A DNA stretch of 64,000 bases from Sphingobacterium sp. R2 (GTDB taxonomy: Bacteria > Bacteroidota > Bacteroidia > Sphingobacteriales > Sphingobacteriaceae). The stretch spans positions 5,290,637-5,354,636 of the forward strand of contig NZ_CP142884.1 of assembly GCF_040760075.1 (NCBI RefSeq). The letters run 5' to 3'. The notes under the pieces were generated by a model. It saw only the letters and a list, made by a program, of their open reading frames with translations, had not been told where the DNA came from and ran no database searches. Shown here in pieces: positions 59,904 to 64,000 of this stretch. Positions within the stretch are counted from its first letter, which is position 1. The number at the start of each line of letters is the position of its first letter. The position numbers were made by a program, and so were the translations under genes.

Positions 59904-62900
59904 CTAGAAAGTGATAGCATTTAGCTTTTTATCCACCAAAATACCATCTATCGCTTTCAGATTGAAGTTGACATTTCGTTTTGCTTTCAATTTAATCTTA
60001 AATAAAACTTCAGAGCCATTCAAGGTCTCCTTGTTGCCTAGATTAACAAAAGTAGCATACAGAGCCTTACTTCCATTGGTGTGAAGACGATCGTTGCTAT
60101 AATTGTTCATCTCTTTTAAATGTACGGACTCAATACCGACATATTCAAAATCGCCTTGATTGTAGGGAAGAGCAAAACTAAGTGCATTGACAGCTTTAAG
60201 ATTCTCTCCACTAACACTGATCTCCACAATATCTCCTGATTTTAAAGTCGTTTTTGAGGGAACCAATTTTAGTTTACCAGCCACTTTTTCTTCTTTTGCT
60301 GGTTTTGCACCACCTTCTATGACAACAGCAACATTGGAAATATCATAAGCGTCAATCAGATTATTTTTATTGACATCGCCGTTGCTAACATAACCCTCGA
60401 AATCTCCATCTCCAAAGCGCAATCCCGTATAGTTAATATAGGAAGTCAAGTCATTATGATCGATCAATCGGTCATTATTAATATCGCCCGGTAAATAGCT
60501 TGACGATCCTGGAACTTTAAACACATATAATTCTCTTCCTGAACCGAAACCTCCAACAGCTTCAGAAACTGAAATTTTAATAAATCGAGCCACCGGATGG
60601 GTTCCAAAATCAAAACGTTTCATTTCGCCATCGCGTTTCCAGTCAAAGCTGCCTGCTTCGATCCAGGTCATCTTGTCATTGCTATAGAACACTCTTCCTT
60701 TTAAAAGGATGCCATTTCCGCCATCGGTTCTTGGGAGATACTCAAACTTATCCAATTGATTAACAGATTTTAGATCTAAGGTCATATCAAAAGGAACCGC
60801 AGTCTGTCCCCATTTTGTATGCCACATATCCCCCTCATCATAATTGAACAATTTATTGATACCATTTCCGCCTTGGTTATCCACAGAAGTCTCTGCTTTG
60901 ATTCCTTCGATGGCAAATTCCAATGGGTTTGCCTTTGTCTTTGCGGCAAATGTACTCCAATCTGAAACACCAGATTTATTGACAGCTCTAATTTTAAACT
61001 GGTAATCCGTTTCCGCGGCCAATCCTTCGAATAGCAATTGACTGTCTTTGATAGTCGAATAGATCAGATTATTGAATTCAATTTCATAATAATCTGCATT
61101 TGCAACCTTTTCCCAGGTTGGCGTTAAGGTATATGCTTGTGTATGTTGATCTTTGATAACAGCTTTGGGCGAAGTCAAAGCACCAGTCTGAGCCAGATAG
61201 TTGTCTGCAGGAGCATATTCGAAACCCTCCAATTGTACTTCTATTGCGGTCGATGAGACATCCTGTTTGGCTAGTCGTACCAGCAACATCGGATTTTTCA
61301 CCAAAGGTACTTTTTCAAATTCAGATCCCTTGGTTGCAAACTGATTCAGGTTTGGTTGTGCGTCATAGAAATATACGTTTTCAGAAGTATTAAACGCATC
61401 TATGCTATTCACTTCTTTAAGTTTGCTATTTTTCCCATTGACCTTTACCGTCAATTTCTTCGGTGCTTTGCTAACGTTGAAACGAATTTCCGTAGACTTC
61501 ATTTTCTCAAAACCGTCAAATTCGCCTTGCGTTGGAGCAATCGCAAAAACAACTTTATTATTGTTTAACTGCGAAGTTATGGACGTACTTGCCCCCTTAC
61601 CATAACGGTAGGCCTCTGTCTTTCCATCATCATCATATTCTAGGAAACTAGAGGTTCCATAAGGATATACTTCATAAATACGTTGATCTTTTTTGATTTC
61701 CAGCACATTATTATTTGGCTTGGTCACCGGAATAATGGCTCCATTTTTCACGAAAACAGGCAGCTTCCAAATAGGCACATTAAAGTTATTGATAATACGC
61801 CCTCCCTTGTATTTTTCACCCGTAAAATAATCAATCCATTCACCATCCGGCAGGTAGATACCATTGCGCATATCATTTCCCTTCTCATCCACCCGTGTTT
61901 CCTGGTAAATCGGTGCTACAAGGAAATTTGGACCATAGAGGTACTGGTATTGCGTTGCCTTTCCGAGCGTATAACTATTTGCTTGCTCTAAAAACATAGC
62001 ACGAATGATCGGCAGTCCATCTACTGCTTGTTTCGCAACACTATAGCTATAGGGAACCAACTGAGATTTCAATTTCAGATACAGACGATTGATAGAAGTA
62101 GCCGGCTCACCTAAAGCATGTGGATATTTCTCGTTCGATCCCCAGCCATCCATATTGAGTTCCATTGGCGTCCAGGTCTTCCATTGGAAATCACGGATAT
62201 TAACTTTAAAATTTTTCCCACCAAAGATTCCGTCCATATCGGAGGTAATATTGGGCTGACCTGAAAGCCCTGACCCGATGTAAGTAGGTATATGGAATCG
62301 AATATATTCCCATACACCTCCCGTTTGGTCACCCGACCAGATAGCGGCATAGCGCTGTGTGCCTGCCCAACCATCCAATGAAATAATAAATGGACGCGCG
62401 TTGCTACCATAATAAGGCATAGTATGTCCCACATCAGCGACTCCATTGAGGCCAAAAGAATATCCCGGTCCAACCCAGGCAACATCCGTTTTTAGAACCC
62501 TGACACCCGCATCCCGCACTTCCTTTACAATATCCCGTTGCAGTAATGCACTTATACTATCTTTCGGATGGAGATCAGACTGTGTCCATAAACCGATTTC
62601 TACACCATTCTTACGTGCATAATCACCAAACTCTTTCAAATTTCGGATATTTCCATCTAAAGATTCCGTTTGGCCATAGCCAGCACCATAGCCATCATTT
62701 GGAAGAATCCAGCCCAAAGGCATATCATGTGCTTTATACCGGTCTATTACAGCGCGGGCCGAAAATTGATAATTGTTTTTCTCACCGTTCAGCGATTCTT
62801 TGATTCCGCCATTGTCCTTTTGACTTTCTTTATAGCGTTTGCCGTCTTCAAATAGAATTCCCTTTTCATCTTCTTTCCAAAAATCGCGATTATAGGCATT

Positions 62901-63770
62901 AAGATGACCCTCATATAAACCAAATTTCGGTAGAAGAATTGGGTTGCCCGTCAATTGATAGAAATCGTTGAGCAAAGGTACTATCCCGTCATTAATCATA
63001 AAAAAGACATCCAGATAATCTGTGTCATGCGCCAATTTTACTGTCCCAGGGGTTTTGGCTCCAAAGGCATAACTTCCCTTCTTAAAAGTATGCCACATAA
63101 AGCCATAGCCTTTCGTAGACCAGTAATAAGGGGTTGGAGAAGCTACGCCACCATCTGTCCAGCTGTTCTGGTTTTCGATTGCGATTGTGTTCCCCTTATG
63201 AGAAAAGCGTCCATTTTGTACACCCCCACCAAAGAAATATTCGCCTGCCTGTTCTTTTAATTCGAGACTGACTTGATGATGATCCAAATTGATTGGTTTT
63301 AAGCTTTCAACGACTACCCTATTGTTTTTACGATTGAGGATACTAAACAGAGAGGTCTGCTTATCCATTGAAAAGAGGATATCTTTGGTGGAGATGCTTA
63401 TTTTATTTCCTTCATCCTTGACCTCCAGTCCAGTGACAGTTTTACGTGGCTGCTCTACTAGAATTTTTGCATCGGGTTTTGCTTCAGGATCACGGATAAT
63501 ACCCCCATGAATATCTTGGAACATTCTAAAAATATGATCGCCATAGAAATCTAAAGTCAACCGTTGATTATTATCGTATACAATCTCTACTGTCGTCGGG
63601 TTAATTTTTTGAACGGTGCTAATCTTATTGGTATGATCAGTGTAATGAGTACTCAAATAATGGATTGTATTCGTTCGGGCTTCAAGCCTATTGGATTGAA
63701 AAATAAAAGGTGAAGCCAATCCTATTAATAAACTTACCTGTGCTTTTGCGCACCAAAAAGATATCTTCAT
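59904..63770 (-). CDS. Multidomain GH31 glycosidase with FN3, F5/8-type, dockerin and cohesin modules
   Basis: A 1288-residue exported protein. After a signal peptide (about 1-32) come a galactose-mutarotase-like N-domain (to about 270) and the GH31 barrel with nucleophile D429 (VLKTDVAWVGPG) and acid/base D481 (WSGDQTGG). Beta-sandwich C-domains follow, then an FN3 domain (about 868-945), an F5/8-type (CBM32-like) domain (about 950-1085), two dockerin-type calcium loops (GDINNDRLIDHNDL and GDVNKNNLIDAYD, 1095-1150) and a cohesin-like domain (1163-1285). GH31 includes alpha-glucosidases, alpha-xylosidases and alpha-N-acetylgalactosaminidases; the module set recalls the last group but the substrate is open. 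Confidence 0.9.
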   Translation of the reverse strand: MKISFWCAKAQVSLLIGLASPFIFQSNRLEARTNTIHYLSTHYTDHTNKISTVQKINPTTVEIVYDNNQRLTLDFYGDHIFRMFQDIHGGIIRDPEAKPDAKILVEQPRKTVTGLEVKDEGNKISISTKDILFSMDKQTSLFSILNRKNNRVVVESLKPINLDHHQVSLELKEQAGEYFFGGGVQNGRFSHKGNTIAIENQNSWTDGGVASPTPYYWSTKGYGFMWHTFKKGSYAFGAKTPGTVKLAHDTDYLDVFFMINDGIVPLLNDFYQLTGNPILLPKFGLYEGHLNAYNRDFWKEDEKGILFEDGKRYKESQKDNGGIKESLNGEKNNYQFSARAVIDRYKAHDMPLGWILPNDGYGAGYGQTESLDGNIRNLKEFGDYARKNGVEIGLWTQSDLHPKDSISALLQRDIVKEVRDAGVRVLKTDVAWVGPGYSFGLNGVADVGHTMPYYGSNARPFIISLDGWAGTQRYAAIWSGDQTGGVWEYIRFHIPTYIGSGLSGQPNITSDMDGIFGGKNFKVNIRDFQWKTWTPMELNMDGWGSNEKYPHALGEPATSINRLYLKLKSQLVPYSYSVAKQAVDGLPIIRAMFLEQANSYTLGKATQYQYLYGPNFLVAPIYQETRVDEKGNDMRNGIYLPDGEWIDYFTGEKYKGGRIINNFNVPIWKLPVFVKNGAIIPVTKPNNNVLEIKKDQRIYEVYPYGTSSFLEYDDDGKTEAYRYGKGASTSITSQLNNNKVVFAIAPTQGEFDGFEKMKSTEIRFNVSKAPKKLTVKVNGKNSKLKEVNSIDAFNTSENVYFYDAQPNLNQFATKGSEFEKVPLVKNPMLLVRLAKQDVSSTAIEVQLEGFEYAPADNYLAQTGALTSPKAVIKDQHTQAYTLTPTWEKVANADYYEIEFNNLIYSTIKDSQLLFEGLAAETDYQFKIRAVNKSGVSDWSTFAAKTKANPLEFAIEGIKAETSVDNQGGNGINKLFNYDEGDMWHTKWGQTAVPFDMTLDLKSVNQLDKFEYLPRTDGGNGILLKGRVFYSNDKMTWIEAGSFDWKRDGEMKRFDFGTHPVARFIKISVSEAVGGFGSGRELYVFKVPGSSSYLPGDINNDRLIDHNDLTSYINYTGLRFGDGDFEGYVSNGDVNKNNLIDAYDISNVAVVIEGGAKPAKEEKVAGKLKLVPSKTTLKSGDIVEISVSGENLKAVNALSFALPYNQGDFEYVGIESVHLKEMNNYSNDRLHTNGSKALYATFVNLGNKETLNGSEVLFKIKLKAKRNVNFNLKAIDGILVDKKLNAITF

Positions 63771-63811
63771 GCGTATGATGTATAATGCATTAAATTAACT
63801 TAACAATAATA

Positions 63812-63860
63812 CAATAGTAAATCGAAGTAAAAAAGCGATTATCAAATGCAAACGATTGTC
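63812..63860 (-). promoter_or_regulatory. Possible promoter and LacI-like half-palindrome of the GH31 gene
   Basis: On the reverse strand -7 TACTATTG (63819-63812, 7 of 8), with TTTG (63846-63843) 23 bases upstream. Directly upstream lies TGCAAACGATTGTC (63847-63860), 12 of 14 to a LacI-type operator. Confidence 0.35.
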
Positions 63861-63880
63861 CAATAGTAATGTTGCAGGAT

Positions 63881-63972
63881 AGCGGCAGTTTCGGAGCAGC
63901 TGCCGCTGGACCGGGCTCTCCGACGGTCCTGTGCTGCGATGACCGATAGGCGAAGGATAGGCCATAGCCTCT
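63881..63972. other. GC-rich stretch with three consecutive hairpins at the window edge
   Basis: AGCGGCAG / CTGCCGCT (63881-63888, 63900-63907), then GGACCG / CGGTCC (63908-63913, 63924-63929), then a short AGGC CATA GCCT. The local base composition is richer in G and C than its neighbours. No gene is recognised. It may be an RNA or the end of an element that continues beyond the window. Confidence 0.4.
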
Positions 63973-64000
63973 ACATCGAAATACGGAAGTATGTATCCAA

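Noticed and set aside
1..64000. CRISPR array, insertion sequence, toxin-antitoxin or phage defence system
   Set aside because: No regularly spaced repeats, transposase, Cas, toxin pair or nuclease-ATPase cassette was recognised on either strand.

Overview
The window looks like a chromosomal segment of a Bacteroidota bacterium, most likely Sphingobacteriaceae (Sphingobacterium-like). This rests on SusC/SusD, ECF sigma/FecR signalling, promoters of the Bacteroidota type (-33 TTTG/TTG and -7 TAnnTTTG), near absence of Shine-Dalgarno sequences except before rpsU and raiA, and a fused ABC-permease/M1-aminopeptidase. The genus is inference. I see no insertion sequence, prophage, CRISPR array or rRNA operon.

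Layout. 1-213: start of a gamma-glutamyltransferase. 350-6035: D-xylose operon (xylB, xylA, vSGLT-type symporter) with a divergent LacI-family regulator and a readable operator/promoter. 6063-8128: two paralogous membrane proteins and a YCF48/BNR-repeat protein. 8204-11766: a CPA1 Na+/H+ antiporter with an unusual N-terminal SnoaL-like domain, and a GlmM-type mutase. 11967-16450: PAP2 phosphatase, ZIP transporter, MarR regulator, and feoA-feoB with a small Cys-rich partner. 16613-18205: PheP/AroP-like permease behind a structured 5' leader. 18333-21090: radical SAM protein, mnmA, two tRNA-Phe. 21150-30280: complete non-phosphorylative L-fucose operon with GH29 fucosidase, FucP and a divergent AraC regulator. 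30269-34661: quinone oxidoreductase, outer-membrane receptor-like protein, ferritin. 34984-37972: raiA, xerC-like recombinase, rpsU, HAD hydrolase, tRNA-Met. 38051-39139: pectinesterase. 39580-47641: ECF sigma, FecR, SusC, SusD, lipoprotein and di-heme peroxidase. 47699-57490: ABC/M1 system, DUF885 lipoprotein and uncharacterised envelope proteins. 57559-59832: beta-barrel protein, receiver-like protein and pirin. 59904-63770: multidomain GH31 glycosidase.

How it works together. The content is mainly sugar scavenging (xylose, fucose, pectin, GH31 substrates) and iron handling (FeoAB, ferritin, perhaps the di-heme peroxidase locus). The observations I consider most worth following are: (i) two Crp/Fnr-like boxes with identical spacing to perfect -7 elements upstream of the receiver-like and pirin genes; (ii) a leader before the aromatic permease with three mutually exclusive pairing segments and an 18-codon upstream ORF; (iii) the SnoaL-antiporter fusion; (iv) perfect Shine-Dalgarno sequences confined to rpsU and raiA; (v) a LacI-type operator abutting the xylose promoter; (vi) a fucose-operon SDR whose catalytic lysine is asparagine.
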